In this document: piece by piece, positions 12,284 through 24,366 of the stretch
How the letters are laid out: every line of letters begins with the position of its first letter
How positions within the stretch are numbered: position 1 is the first letter of the stretch
Notes under the pieces: model-generated
Told to the model about the DNA's origin: nothing
What the model saw: the letters and a program-made list of their open reading frames with translations, nothing else
Databases searched by the model: none
Made by a program: the position numbers and the translations under genes
Assembly: GCF_024323335.1 (NCBI RefSeq)
Contig: NC_066579.1
Coordinates: 244,649,068 to 244,713,067 of the forward strand
Origin: Lathyrus oleraceus
Lineage: Eukaryota > Streptophyta > Magnoliopsida > Fabales > Fabaceae
Length of the DNA stretch: 64,000 nucleotides
Reading direction: 5' to 3'

Positions 12284-12556
12284 CTGGGTCTAGAATAAAT
12301 AAATAGGTTAATTAGTTTTTATTTTAATTTTAACTATTTTAATTATTTAACTTTATTCAGTTTTTAATTTAATATTGGGTCTAGAATAAATAAATAGGTT
12401 AATTAGTTTTTATTTTAATTTTAACTATTTTAATTATTTAACTTTATTCAGTTTTTATTTAATATTGGGTCTAGAATAAATAAATAGGTTAATTAGTTTT
12501 TTATTTTAATTTTAACTATTTAATTATTTAACTTTATTCAGTTTTTAATTTAATAT
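12284..12556 (+). repeat. three tandem copies of a 90-91 bp unit in U3
   Basis: Units begin GGGTCTAGAATAAATAAATAGG near 12286, 12377 and 12467, and a diverged fourth start (GGGTTTCAAAATAAAC) follows near 12557. They lie directly upstream of the TATA-like stretch, where plant LTR elements often keep repeated enhancer boxes. The copies differ by only a few bases. Confidence 0.85.
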
Positions 12557-12605
12557 TGGGTTTCAAAATAAACTTAGGCCCATTATCATTAACCTAATTT
12601 GTTCC

Positions 12606-12616
12606 TATATATATTT
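12606..12616 (+). promoter_or_regulatory. TATA-like box of the Ogre LTR
   Basis: TATATATATTT in a less AT-biased context (CTATATATATTTACTAGCATG), just after the tandem U3 repeats and before a purine-rich, less AT-rich segment. The position suits the U3/R border. No transcript evidence is available from sequence alone. Confidence 0.4.
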
Positions 12617-13084
12617 ACTAGCATGACTGATAGAGGGAGGCCGAAAGACAGAACAAAAAAGAGAAACTGAGAGTGACTGATCTATACTATCGTACACACA
12701 GTTTGGTAATAGTTTATATATGATATATACTTTATCTATTTTGTTGATATATTTGTTACTGTGTTTCAAATACATGTTCATATGTGTGACTGTGTTATGT
12801 ATTCCAGATACATGCGGTTTGGTTAAATATATCAGGATATCGCCGTTTTGCTTTTTTATGCACATAAGTATAACATGTATAATAATTTGGTTCATTGTAT
12901 CATGTATTTGATGTGTTTGTTTTTATATAAGTTTTACATGTCTCATATATAATATAATATAATATAATTTTGTTGTTAATAAAAATGCATATGGATCATA
13001 TAATATATAATATATATGTAACTAGTGTGTTAAATATATATATATATGTTCTATTTTATGTTATAATTTGATTATATTAATTTC

Positions 13085-13186
13085 GGATCGGATCGTGTCA
13101 ATACGCCGTTTTCACATATACGTGTATGAGGCGTGACATTTGTGTTATCCGATCCAGTTGCGATGATCGCAATTTTGCGCTAGCAA
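13085..13186. repeat. nested inverted repeats in the Ogre LTR
   Basis: GGATCGGAT (13085-13093) pairs with ATCCGATCC (13147-13155). Inside it, TGTCA (13096-13100) faces TGACA (13134-13138) and ACGCC (13103-13107) faces GGCGT (13130-13134). Directly after come TTGCGAT-g-ATCGCAA (13158-13172), TTGC-GCTA-GCAA (13175-13186) and CAAC-GCC-GTTG (13184-13194). Such dyads stand out in otherwise AT-rich sequence. Confidence 0.8.
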
Positions 13187-13544
13187 CGCCGTTGTTTTTT
13201 TTTAATTCATATTTTTTTTTTATATATACATATATTTAGATCTGCATATTTTTTTTCATAACTAACTATCCAGATTTTCCTAAACCCTGACAATTTCGCC
13301 ACAAACTCTAAATTTCAAACCTAAAACTTTAACCGTGTTGTTTCCTCTAAACCATAAACCTTTTCTTAAACCTTAACAAACCTTATTATTATTTCCTATT
13401 TTCGCTCATATTTATGTTATTCATACACTGTAACTGCTTCGCCCTTGTAATGTTTTAAGTTTTAACTTGTAATATGTTCAATTTTACTTTTCGCCATCTT
13501 TATTATGTAACTGCACCAAAGCATTGTAATAATTAGGATTTTAT

Positions 13545-13612
13545 TTTCTGCCATTTATTTTCTGCCATTTTATTTTTCTGCCATTTATTTTTCTGCCATT
13601 TAAATTCCTGCC
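13545..13612 (+). repeat. short TTTCTGCCATTT repeat
   Basis: The word CTGCCATTTA or a close variant occurs five times in a row at spacings of about 13-17 bp within the LTR. No function is suggested. Confidence 0.7.
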
Positions 13613-15087
13613 ATTGATCCTATATTAACTGCGTGGTTTAGTAATGTAGGGCGTGAAAACCTACTAAATTAATTATTTAATATTTTTCTATAACCTTTAT
13701 ATTTTTTATAAATAAATAATAAACACTAACTATTTTAATAACTTTTTTTTACTTACTTATAACAATAAATCCTTATATATTTGTAAATAAAATCTAATTG
13801 ACCATTTTTCTAATTGAATAATAATATAAACCTATTAATCTAATAATTTGATATTTTCTATAATCTTTATTTATTTGTAAATAACTAACTTAATATTTTT
13901 CATATAACTCTTTTATTTTATAATTTGTACATTAATATATTTTAAATTCTTTTATTATTACTAATTTATTTTAAACTCATATTTTTCTAATAACTTCTAA
14001 AAAAATCTAACTCATATTATTTATTTATTACCATTGTTTATTTATTATTTTATTATTATTTGCTTTTATCTATTCTATTTTTGCTTCATTATTTTCCTTA
14101 TTTTAATTTTGTTTTATTTATAATATTAGGAACAAATGTATAGGTTGTAAATTTATTCTTTCTCGCCTGATTATTATGTATCTGTCCCATAGCCATGTAA
14201 TAGTTTAGGAATTTATTTTTCTTGCTTTTATTTTTGTAAATATTTATTGCGTGGTTAGTAATTTAGGGAGTGCAAAAAACTAACTGTAAATAATTGAACT
14301 TAAAAAATTAAATTCAAGACAAATATCTGAAAAATAACACTTACACACGTCAGTCGATCTTTGATCGCCATCTGTACTTTCTAGGGTATTCCTCTTGGTT
14401 GCCTTCTTTAAATGGTCAAGTCCCTCGAAAATAGGGGTGTCTTAAGCAAAGTCCCTTCAAACAGAAAAATCATCAAGTCCCTATAAACTAAAAGATCAAG
14501 TCCCTACGAGGTTGCCTACGATATAATGATCTTGTCCCCTCGGTAAATATGATGATAGTCCCTACGAGTTGCTAAAGACACCCCTTATGTTGCCTTCATT
14601 GACCATACGATGACCCTACGCCCGTCCCTTAAACACATCCAAGGTAATGACTACCTATTCCTTAATAATAGAGACAATCTTACCATTGAAAGAATATACG
14701 AGAACACAAAAGACTTAATCTAGGGTAGGTATCTCATAGTTACTTGCTCACACTTTTCAAAATTACTTTTACACCTCACAATTTCTAAACTAGGCTTTGT
14801 ATACACCCATACGAGGGTCATTACAAAGTACTTAAAGAAATTTTTCTAATCACACACTACACTCTTGCAAACAAACAAAGTGAGCTAAGTAACTAAGAGC
14901 CCATGGATAACCATGGATATATAGGGTGCTAATACCTTCCCTTTGCATAACCTACCCCCCGAACTCAAAATCTTTTTAAGGTCTTTCCTGTTCTTTTATG
15001 TCCTTTCCTTTTGGATAAAATAAAAGTCGGTGGCGACTCTTGCTATCCGCAACATTTAACTAAAGTCAGTTCTCCCACCGTGTTACA

Positions 15088-17429
15088 ATGTGATGTGTGT
15101 TTGTGTGATGTGTGTGTGATTAGTATATATATGTGTGTGTGATGCGTGTGTGTGTAATGTGTGTGTGATGTGTGTGTGTGTGTGATGTGTGTGATGTGTG
15201 TGATATGTGATGTGTGTGTGTGTGTTTGTGTGTGCGTGGGATGTGTGTGTGTGTATGTGTGATACGTGATTGTGTTGTGTGTGCGTGTGTGTGATTTATG
15301 TGTATGTGTGAGATTTATGTGTATGTGTGTGTGTGCGTGTGATGTGTTTGTAATGTGTGTGTGTCATGTGTGTGTGTGTGTGATGTGTGTGTGATATGTG
15401 GGTAATGTGTGTGTTTGTGTGATATGTGTGTGTGATGTGTGTGTGTGATATGTGTGTGTGTGTGTGTGTGATGTGTGGTGTGACGTGTGTGTGACGTGTG
15501 TGATGTGTCTGTATGTGTGTGATGTGTGTGTGTGTGTGTGTGATGTGTATGTGTGAGTGATGTGTATGTGATGTGTGTGTGTCTCTGCGTGTGTGATGTG
15601 TGTGTGATGTCTGTGTGTGTGATATCTGTGTGTGTGTGTGATGTATGTGTGTGCGTGTGATATATGTGTGTGTGTCTTTGTGTGTGTGATGTGTCTTTGC
15701 CTCTGTGTGTGTGTGTCTTTGTGTGTATGTGTGTCTGTATGTGTGATGTGTATGTGTGTGTGTATTTGTGTGTGTGATGTGTTTGTGTTTCTCTGTGTGT
15801 GTGTGTGTGATGTGTGTGTGATGTTAGTGATGTGTGTGTGTGATGGATGTGTGTGTATATGTGATGTGTATGTGCGTGTGTGATGTGTGTGATGTGTGTG
15901 TGATGTGGGCGTGATGTATATGATGTGTGTGTGTGTGTCTATGATGTGTGTGTGTGTGTCTGTATGTGTGTGTGTGTTTTTGAGTGTGATTTGTATGTGT
16001 GTGTGTGTCTCTGTGTGTGTGATGTGTATGTGTGTGTCTGTGTGTGTTTGTGTGTGTGTGTGTGATGTGTGTGTGTGTCTGTGCGTGGTGGTGTGTGATG
16101 CGTGTGTCAGGTGTGTGATGTGTGTGTGGTTGATGTGTGTTTGATGTGTGTGATGTGTGTGTGAGTGAGTCTTATGTGTGTGATATGTCTGTGTGTGTGA
16201 TGTGTGTGTGATGTGTGTGTGTGTGTGTGTGATATGTGTGATGTGTTTGTGATGTATGTATGTGTGTGTGTGATATGTGTGGTGTGTGTGTGTGTGTGTG
16301 CATCTGATGTGTGTGTGATGTGTTTGGGTGTGTGTGTCTTTGTGTGTGTGTGATGTGTGTGTGTGTGTGTGCGTCTGTTGTGATGTGTGTGTATGATGTG
16401 TGTGTCATGTGTCTGTATTGTGTGTGTTTGTGTTTGATGTGTGTGTGATGTGTGTGCGCGTGTGTGAAGTGTGTATTTGTGTGTGATGTGTGTGTGTGTG
16501 ATATGTGTGTGTGTGTGATATGATATATGTGTGTGTGTGCGTGTGTGTGTGTTGTGTGTGTGTGTGTGATATATGTGTGTGTGCGTGTGTGATGTGTGTG
16601 TGTGATGTGTGTGTGTATGTGTGTGTGTGTATTATGTGTGTGTTGTGCGCGTGTGTGTGTGTGTGTAATGTGTGCGTGATGTGATGCGTGTCTTTGTCTC
16701 TGTTCTATCGTGTATGTGTGTGTATCCCTGTGTGTGTGTGCATGTAATGTGTGTGTGTGTGATGTATGTGTGATGTGTGTGTGTGTGCGATGTATGTGTG
16801 GTGTGTATTATATGTGTGAGTGTGTGAGAGTGTGTGTGTGTGTGTGTGTGTGATGTATGTGTGACGTTTGTGTGATATTTGTGTGTTGTGGGTGTGATGT
16901 GTGTGTGTGTATGTGTCTCTTTGTGTGTGTGTGTGATGTGTGTGTATGTGTGTGTGTGTGTGACGTGTGTGTGTATGTGATGTGTGTTTGATGTGTGTGT
17001 GTGTGTAATGTTGGTGTGTGTGTTTGATGTGTGTGTGTGATGTGATGTGTTTCTTTGTCTCTGTGTGTGTTTGTGTCTGTAAGTGTGTGTGTGTAATGTG
17101 TGTATGATGTGATGTGTGTATGTAATATGTGTGATGTGATGCGTGTTCTGTCTCTGTGAGTGTGATGTGTGTGTGCGTTTCTCTATGTGTGTGTGGTGTG
17201 ATGTGTGTGTGATGTGATGTGTGTGTGTGTGATGTGTGTGTGATTAGTATATATGTGTGTGGTGATGCGTGTGTGTGTATGTGTGTGTGATGTGTGTGTG
17301 TGTGCGTGATGTGTGTGTGTGTGTGATGTGTGTGATGTGATGTGTGTGTGTGTGTGATGTGTGTGTGTGGTGATATGTGATGTGTGTGTGTTTGTGTGTT
17401 CATGTGATGTGTGTGTGTGTGTATGTTGG
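15088..17429. repeat. GT-rich complex satellite, block 1
   Basis: Nearly pure G+T on the + strand, built from runs of TG broken by GATG, GATATG, CTCTG and GCGTG words. It is not a plain microsatellite. Landmarks such as GATTAGTATATATA (15118, 17242) recur, 2124 bp apart, and a TTCTATCGTGTATGTG landmark lies near 16703. The block starts immediately after the Ogre LTR and ends at the copia LTR. All apparent His-Thr or Cys-Val repeat proteins in it are translation artefacts. Confidence 0.95.
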
Positions 17430-18778
17430 TGTAAGCCCTAGAGGCCACTACTTTTGGTACTTGTATCGAATTATTTAAAAGGCATTTTTTTTATTATGGT
17501 TGATTAATAAAGTCCCTGGAATAGATAGTCCATTTAATCTATTAAGTGTGACTTAATCATGAGAACACATTAAACATAAGGACACTATTCTTAAAGTATC
17601 CGTAGTCGAGCTTTAGTGTGAAGTGGGATAACATTAAAGCATTAAGACTATTATGTTTGTAGACTGATGATCACATCTCATGGATCATGGATAAAGAGTT
17701 ATCAAGTCTTAAACATAGGTATGAATATTAGGAGTAATATTTATACCGGATTGACCCGCTATGAGAATACTATATAGAAAGTTATGCAAAGTGTCATAAG
17801 TTATTCTCATGGTGATAATAGTGTATACCACTCTTCGACCTGAAACCACTATGGATCCTAGATGTAGAGTCGAGTGTTTTATTGCTGATCCAACGTTGTC
17901 CGTAACTGGATAACCATAAAGACAGTTGATGGGTACTCCACGAAGCATGCTGAGGGACATGAGTGTCCTAGATGGAATTTGCCAATCCTGCGTAACAGGA
18001 TAAATGTCTATGGGCCTAATATTGAACTGGACAAGGGTGACACAGTCTATACCTTGTGTTCAATATAGACATAAGGGCAAAGGGGTAATTATACACATAA
18101 TTATTATCACAGGAGGTTTTGTCAGATCACATGACATTTTCGTGACTTGGGTAGCAGTGATGTGTTGCTAGATACCGCTCACTGTTTATTATGTTAAATG
18201 CGTGATTTAATATAATTGCCAACGTCACGAAAACCTATAGGGTCACACACAAAGGACGGATTGATGAGAGATAGAATAATTAAGGAACATCGTAAGGTGC
18301 GGTGTACTTAAGCAGAATACGAAATATGGTAAGGTACCAAATACTTAAGTGATTTTGGCATATTATGAGATATAGGCCAAAATGCACTTAAGTGGGCTTT
18401 TTGGCTTGAAGCCCACACAAGTGGTTCTATAAATAGAGCTCTTGTGCAGAAGCTTTGTATGGGAATACAACACAACTGAAGAGTTGGAATTTCGTATCTC
18501 TCTTTCTCTCACTCAAAGCCTTCATTCACAAACAGCTAGCACTGCAATTGAAGGAATCCGTTCGTGTGGACTGAGTAGAGACGTTGTCATCGTTCAACGT
18601 TCGTGATCGTCCCGTTGATTTGTATCCAAGGTTTTGGTCGTTTCAAGAGATCTGCACCAAAGGTTTGAATCGCCACAAGAGAGGTAACGATTCTATCACT
18701 GATCATGCCCATTCGTAAGGATCACTAAATGGAGAAATTTTTAAATTCCGCTGCGCCTTGGATGGCAATTCTCCTACA
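17430..18778 (+). mobile_element. copia 5' LTR (1349 bp)
   Basis: Begins TGTAAGCCCTAGAGG and ends CAATTCTCCTACA (TGTA..TACA), followed by one base and the primer site. A TATA box is at 18428. The stretch 18470-18560 after it is typical transcribed R/U5 with pyrimidine-rich sequence. No partner LTR is in the window, so its age cannot be estimated. Confidence 0.9.
18428..18435 (+). promoter_or_regulatory. TATA box of copia LTR
   Basis: TATAAATA in the context GGTTCTATAAATAGAGC, about 350 bp before the LTR end. It is a good match to plant core promoters. Confidence 0.7.
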
Positions 18779-18779
18779 G

Positions 18780-18792
18780 TGGTATCAGAGCC
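18780..18792 (+). other. primer-binding site, tRNA-Met initiator type
   Basis: TGGTATCAGAGCC starts two bases after the LTR end. It is complementary to the 3' end of plant initiator tRNA-Met, the usual primer of copia elements. Confidence 0.9.
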
Positions 18793-20521
18793 ACTTACAA
18801 AACCATGAATCTGATATCTGTTTTTGTTATGTAATAATATGATTAAAACAGAATGAATCAAAGGTTAAATTGAGATCGATCAAGTTACATATATGTGATA
18901 TATGTGATCCTGATGCAAAATACATTATATATGATATAGTGTTCTCGTTTCGTTCATTCAAACCCTCGATGATTGTTTTCCTTTGAGCGATCAATGGTCG
19001 TTTGCTTCTTGATCCGACATTAGTATGGTGAAGCAATGACGTGTTGATCAATCATACTGAATTAACAATCGAGACGTGTTTGACGGTCTGAAATTGGTGC
19101 ATCAGGGTTAGTGACGGCACAAGGATTGTGTTGTCAGAGAGTTATGCGATTGGGATTTGAACGCACAAGAGTTGTGCTTCCTAAACACTTTTTGGAACAG
19201 TGTTAACCGGTTAACGCGTATGGTTAACCGGTTAACGGAATGCGAAATAATTTTTTTGAGATTTTCAAACAGTGTTAATCGGTTAACGCATTTGGTTAAT
19301 CGGTTAACGCAAGGCGGAAAACAGTTTTCCAAGACTTTTTCAAACAGTGTTAACCGGTTAACACATTTGGTTAACCGGTTAACACAAGGCAGAAAACAAT
19401 TTTTCCAGATTTCAAAACAGTGTTAACCGGTTAACGCATATGGTTAATCGGTTAACGCAAGGAATTTTCGCCCATTCGGCTAACTCAGTACTTTAAAAGT
19501 GTCAAGTGTTGATACGAAAAGCGACATCGATTTTAAATGAATTGTTCATTAAAATGTGATGATCGGTCGTCGAAATTTAATTTGATTTTAATTAATTAAA
19601 GGAATTAATTATAATAATAATAAAGTGTTTATTATAGTCTTGTGGTGATCGGTTATGGCCTTAGTTTTCCTTTGTTTTGTTTGGGTTTTTAAATACGACC
19701 TGCGTGTCGTGCCTCTCTCTTAATCTCCCAAATGTAACTTCTTTTCTCATCTCACTCCCTCGTATGTAAAACGAGTTTCTTTCATGTAATGTAATGATAT
19801 GAAGAAAGCAAAGAAGTCAGTGCCAAAGGAGGACAACCTTGAAGATCTTGCTTGGAGAAGCTTAGATCGTTGTAGGTTAGCTTAGGTTCTCTCATTGGCT
19901 TGGGAGAACAATTGCGCTAGGGGCCATAACTGTTTCATTATGTTTGTATGTATGTTGATGCATGTGAGAGACGGTTTATACGATAAACAAGCCGGTGAGA
20001 TCAGAAAAATTGCAATTCCCTCGAATTAAATATTAAGTTTATGCTTTCCAAGTTTTAACACTCATCAAGACTAGTAATGGATAATGTAGGTTTCGCCTAC
20101 GCGAGGTGCATGATCTATATATTAGTAAGGTGCGATGGAATAATTGTAATATCCAACTGTTAAAACAATGGGTCAGTTGATATGTTTGCTTATATATGTT
20201 TAAAAGCAAGAGTTGGGAATAATCCATATGATGGACTGGAATAAGGAGTTATTCACCCAATTGAAATTTTCGAGAGTTGTATGAGATACAATTGGAAGGA
20301 GTTCCTACCTAAATAACCTAGTTTTGTGTAATCCGCCTACGCGGACTTAGAACGAAGTGAAATATGGATCTCGACCCACTAGAAAATCTTCCAACGGGAT
20401 TTTCCGAATCAAATGATGAGGGTCATTTGTTTTGAGTAAAATAGTGGGAGCAAATTTAATTAAAGGCCTAATTAAATATGTCAATGATACTTATATTTTC
20501 ATAAATCCTTGTGTAGATTAC
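18793..20521 (+). other. long copia leader (5' UTR)
   Basis: 1.7 kb without a recognisable coding region between the primer site and the gag start. It contains the palindrome array at 19202-19456. Two further small dyads, TCGC-CTAC-GCGA (20093-20104) and CCGC-CTAC-GCGG (20333-20344), share the CTAC centre with different arms. The 89-codon frame at 19157-19426 only translates the palindrome array. Confidence 0.7.
19202..19456. repeat. array of eight GTTAAYCGGTTAAC palindromes
   Basis: The 14-bp palindrome (perfect dyad with C, one mismatch with T at the Y) starts at 19202, 19223, 19274, 19295, 19349, 19370, 19422 and 19443. It forms four pairs with exactly 21 bp between pair members; pair starts are 72, 75 and 73 bp apart. 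The sequence between pairs is much less conserved than the palindromes. 21 bp is two turns of B-DNA, so pair members would lie on the same face. Candidate binding sites for a dimeric factor; the factor is unknown. Confidence 0.9.
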
Positions 20522-20818
20522 CATGACAGCAAACACCTCTAACAACATCTTGCGATCAATCCTTGATAAGAAAAATTGTCTGGGACAAATTTTCTGGATT
20601 GGTACCGAGATATGAGGATTGTCCTCAAACATGAAAAAGGGAAAGGAAAGGAAGTTGCCAAACCAAACCCACTAGTGCTGCATTGAAGCCTAGTGGAAGC
20701 ATAGAAAAGGAAGGCACCTGCTTCCATTGCGGTAAGACCGCACACTGGAAGAGGAACTGCCCAAAGTACCTGGAAGATAGGAAGAGGAATTACGGTAAGA
20801 CCGCACATTGAAGCCTAG
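20522..20818 (+). pseudogene. copia gag fragments with internal deletion
   Basis: Starts at ATG 20522 with a MTANTSNN-like beginning. After a frameshift near 20575 the conserved copia gag start SGTNFLDWYRDMRIVLKHEK is read to about 20640. It is followed almost directly, in another frame, by the CCHC knuckle CFHCGKTAHWKRNC (about 20719-20760). The 150 or so residues normally between them are gone. The tail at 20794-20820 is made of two short segments copied from 20731-20744 and 20683-20695, then GT satellite begins. Confidence 0.8.
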
Positions 20819-20966
20819 TGTGTGTGATGTCTGTGTGTGTGATATCTCTGTGTGGTTGGTGTGTGGTGTGTGTGTGTGTGATGTGTGTGTGATGTATGTG
20901 TGTGTCCTCTGTGTGTGCGTGTGATATATGTGTGTGTGTGTCTCTGTGTGTGTGATGTGTCTTTGC

Positions 20967-21001
<35 letters not shown>

Positions 21002-23798
21002 TGTGTGTGTGGTGTGTGTATGTGTGTCTGTATGTGTGATGTGTTTGTATGTGTGTATTTGTGTGTGTGATTGTGTGTGTTTCTCTCTGTGTGTGTGTGA
21101 TGTTGTGTGATGTTATGTGTGATGTGTGTGTGTGTGTGGGTGTGTTGTGATGTATGTGTGTGTGTGTGTATGATGTGTTTGAGTGTGTGTGAGAGAGTGT
21201 GTGTGTGTGTGTGTGTGTGATGTATGTGTGACGTTTGTGTGATATTTGTGTGTCTGTGGGTGTGATGTGTGTGTGTATGTGTCTCTTTGTGTGTGTGTGT
21301 GATGTGGTGTATGTGTGTGTGTAAGTGACGTGTGTGTGTGTGTATGTGAGTGTGTTGTGAGTGTGTGTGTGCGTGTGAGTGTGTGTGGTGTGATGTGTGT
21401 GTGTGTGTGATGTGATGCGTTTCTTTGTCTCTGTGTGTGTTTGTGTCTGTGTGTGTGTGTGTGTAATGTGTGTATGATGTGATGTGTGTGTATGTAATAT
21501 GTCTGATGTGATGTGTGTTCGGTCTCTGTGAGTGTGATGTGTGTGTACGGTTCTCTATGTGTGTGTTGATGTGATGTGTGTATGATGTGATGTGTGTGTT
21601 TGTGTGATGTGTGTGTGATTAGTATATATATATATATATATATGTGTGATGCGTGTGGTGTGTAATATGTGGTGATGTGTGGTGTGTGTGTGTGGATGTG
21701 TGATGTGGTGTGGTGTGTGTGGATATGTAATGTGTGTGTGTGTTTGTGTGTGCGTGTGATGGTGTTGTGTGTGTATGTGTGATACACGATTGTGTTGTGT
21801 GTGCGTGAGTGTGATTTATGTGTATGTGTGTGATTTATGTGTATGTGTGTGTGTGTGCGTGATGTGTTTGTAATGTGTGTGTGTCATGTGTGTGTGTGTG
21901 TGTGTGTGTGTGATATGTGGGTAATGTGTGTGTTTGTGTGATATGTGTGTGATGTGTGTGTGTGATATGTATGTGTGTGTGTATGTGATGTGTGGTGATG
22001 TATGTGTGACGTGTGTGATGTGTCTGTGTATGTGTGTGATGTGTGTGTGTGGTGTATGATGTGTATGTGTGAGTGATGTGTATGTGATGTATGTGTTCTC
22101 GCATGTATGATGTGTGTGATGTCTGTGTGTGTGTGATATTTGTGTGTGTGTGTGTGTTGTGATGTGTGTGTGATGTATGTGGTGTCCTCTGTGTGTGGTG
22201 TGATATATGTGTGTGTGTCTCGTGTGTGTGTGATGTGTCTTTGCCTCTGTGTGTGTGTGTGTGTCTTTGTGTGGGTGTGTGTATGTGTGTCTGTATGTGT
22301 GATGTGTATGTGTGTGTGTATTTGTGTGTGTGATGTGTTGTGTTTCTCTGTGTGTGTGTGTGTGTGATGTTAGTGATGTGTGTGTGTGTGATGGATGTGT
22401 GTGTATATGTGATGTGTATGTGCGTGTGTGATGTGTGATATGTGTGTGATGTGTGTGTGATGTATGTGATGTTGTGTGTGTATGATGTGTGTGTGTGTGT
22501 GTCTGTATGTGTGTGTGTGTTTTTGAGTGTGATTTGTATTGTTGTGTGTGTGTGTATTGTGTGTGTGTGTGTGTGATGTGTGTGTGTGTGTCTGTACGTG
22601 TGTGTGTGTGTGATGTGTGTTTGTGTGTGATGCGTGTGTCAGGTGTGTGATGTGTGTTGTGTGGGTGAGATGTGTGTTGTGTGATGTGTGTGATGTGTGT
22701 GTGAGTGTGTCTTATGTGTGTGATATGTCTGTGTGTGTGATGTGTTTGTGATGTGTGTGTGTGTGTGATATGTGTGATGTGTCTGTGTGATGTATGTGTG
22801 TATGTGTGTGTGATATGTGTGGTGTGTGTGTGTGTCTGTGCGTCTGATGTGTGTGTGATGTGTTTGGGTGCGTGTTGTCTTTATGTGTATGTGATGTGTG
22901 GTGTGTGTGTGTGTGTGTTGTGTGTTTGATGTGTGTGTATGATGTGTGTGTCATGTGTCTGTTTGTGTGTGTTTTGTGTTTGATGTGTGTGTGTGTGATG
23001 TGTGTATTTGTGTGTGATGTGTGTGTGTGATATGTGTGTGTGTGTGATATGATATATGTGTGTGTGTACGTGTGTGTGTGTTGTGTGTGTATGTGTGATA
23101 TATGTGTGTGTGTGTGTGATGTGTGTGTGTGATTGTGTGTGATGTGTGTGTGTATGTGTGTGTGGTTGTGTGTGTTGTGTGTGTGTGTGTGTAATGTATG
23201 CGTGATGTGATGCGTGTCTGTGTCTCTGTTCTATCGTGTATGTGTATGTATCCCTGTGTGTGTGTGCAAGTAATGTGTGTGTGTGTGTGTGTTGTATGTG
23301 TGATATGTGTGTGTGTGTGTGTATGATGTGTGTGAGTGTGTGAGAGGTGTGTGTGTGTGTGTGTTGTGTGTGTGTGATGTATGTGTGACGTTTGTGTGAT
23401 ATTTGTGTGTCTGTGGGTGTGATGTGTCTCTTTGTGTGTGTGTGTGATGTGTGTATATGTGTGTGTGTGTGACGTGTGTGTGTGTATGTGATGTGTGTGT
23501 GATGTTGTGTGTGTAATGTTATGTGTGTGTGTTTGATGTGTGTGTGTGATGTGATGCGTTTCTTTGTTTCTGTGTGTGTTGTGTGTGTGTGTGTGTGTAA
23601 TGTGTGTGTGATGTGATGTGTGTGTATGTAATATGTGCGATGTGATGCGCGTTCTGTCTCTGAGTGTGATGTGTGTGTGCGTTTCTCTATGTGTGTGTGA
23701 TGTGATATGTGTGTGATGTGATGTGGTGTGTGTTTCTCTATGTGTGTGTGATGTTATATGTGTGTGATGTGATGTGTGTGTGTGTGTGATGTGTGTGT

Positions 23799-24330
23799 GA
23801 TTAGTATAATATATGTGTTTGTGATGCGTGTGTGTATAATGTGTGTGTGATGTGTGTGTGTGATGTGTGTAATGTGTGTGATATATGATGTGTGTGTGTT
23901 TCTGTGTGCGTCTGATGTGTGTGTTTGTATGTGTGATACGTGATTGTGTTGTGTGTGCCTGTGTGTGATTTATGTGTATGTGTGTGATTTATGTGTATGT
24001 GTGTGTGATATGTGTGTGTGTGTGCGTGATGTGTTTGTAATGTGTGTGTGTCATGTGTGTGTGTGTGTGTGTGGTGTGTGTGTGATGTGTGTGTGATATG
24101 TGGGTAATGTGTGTGTTTGTGTGATATGTGTGTGTGATGTGTGTGTGTGTGTATGTGATGTGTGTGATGTGTGTGTGACGTGTGTGATGTGTCTGTGTAT
24201 GTGTGTGAGGTGTGTGTGTGTGTGTGATGTGTATGTGATGTGTGATGTGTATGTGATGTGTGTGTGTGTGATGTGTATGTGTGATGGATGGATGTGTATG
24301 TGATGTGTGTGTGATGTCTGTGGTGTGATA

Positions 24331-24366
<36 letters not shown>

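Larger units (their letters stand above)
3705..15087 (+). mobile_element. degenerate Ogre-type Ty3/gypsy retrotransposon, 5' end lost in gap
   Basis: Order on + is ORF1 remnant, gag, protease, candidate intron, fragments of RT/RNase H/integrase, long 3' UTR with tandem repeats, polypurine tract and 3' LTR. An extra ORF upstream of gag, an intron after protease and a repeat-rich 3' UTR are published hallmarks of Ogre elements. All coding parts carry frameshifts and stops, the catalytic RT core is absent and most of integrase is deleted, so the copy is dead. Its 5' LTR and primer site are not visible: the sequence left of the gap has an LTR of a different kind. The right end at 15087 abuts the GT satellite directly. 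Confidence 0.85.
11826..15087 (+). mobile_element. 3' LTR of the Ogre element (3262 bp)
   Basis: Starts TGTTACACCCCAAAATTTGCC and ends CACCGTGTTACA, with TG..CA termini. The last 160 bp, with a CCATGGATAACCATGG word and GTCGGTGGCGACTCTTGC, are clearly homologous to the end of the nested element's LTR near 50281-50481. It is very AT-rich and non-coding. It contains a triple 91-bp tandem repeat, a TATA-like stretch, a block of inverted repeats and a short TCTGCCATTT repeat, listed separately. GT satellite starts at the next base. Confidence 0.85.
17430..20818 (+). mobile_element. truncated Ty1/copia retrotransposon in the satellite
   Basis: A complete 5' LTR (17430-18778), a tRNA-iMet-type primer site, a 1.7-kb leader and a broken gag are present; protease, integrase, RT and the 3' LTR are missing. 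Both ends touch GT satellite. The sequence left of the LTR and right of the truncation do not correspond to adjacent positions of the satellite unit (in block 1 the equivalent words lie about 350 bp apart, near 15251 and 15605), so satellite was lost together with the 3' part of the element. Confidence 0.85.

Noticed and set aside
1..15087. Treating the LTRs at 1-2507 and 11826-15087 as one element's pair
   Set aside because: Their 3' ends differ (CCCCGCTACA versus CACCGTGTTACA) and no primer site follows the first, so they look like different families.
19157..19426. Repeat protein from the palindrome array
   Set aside because: It lies in the leader before gag. The palindrome reads similarly on both strands (a mirror frame exists at 19108-19332), which is expected from DNA symmetry, not coding.
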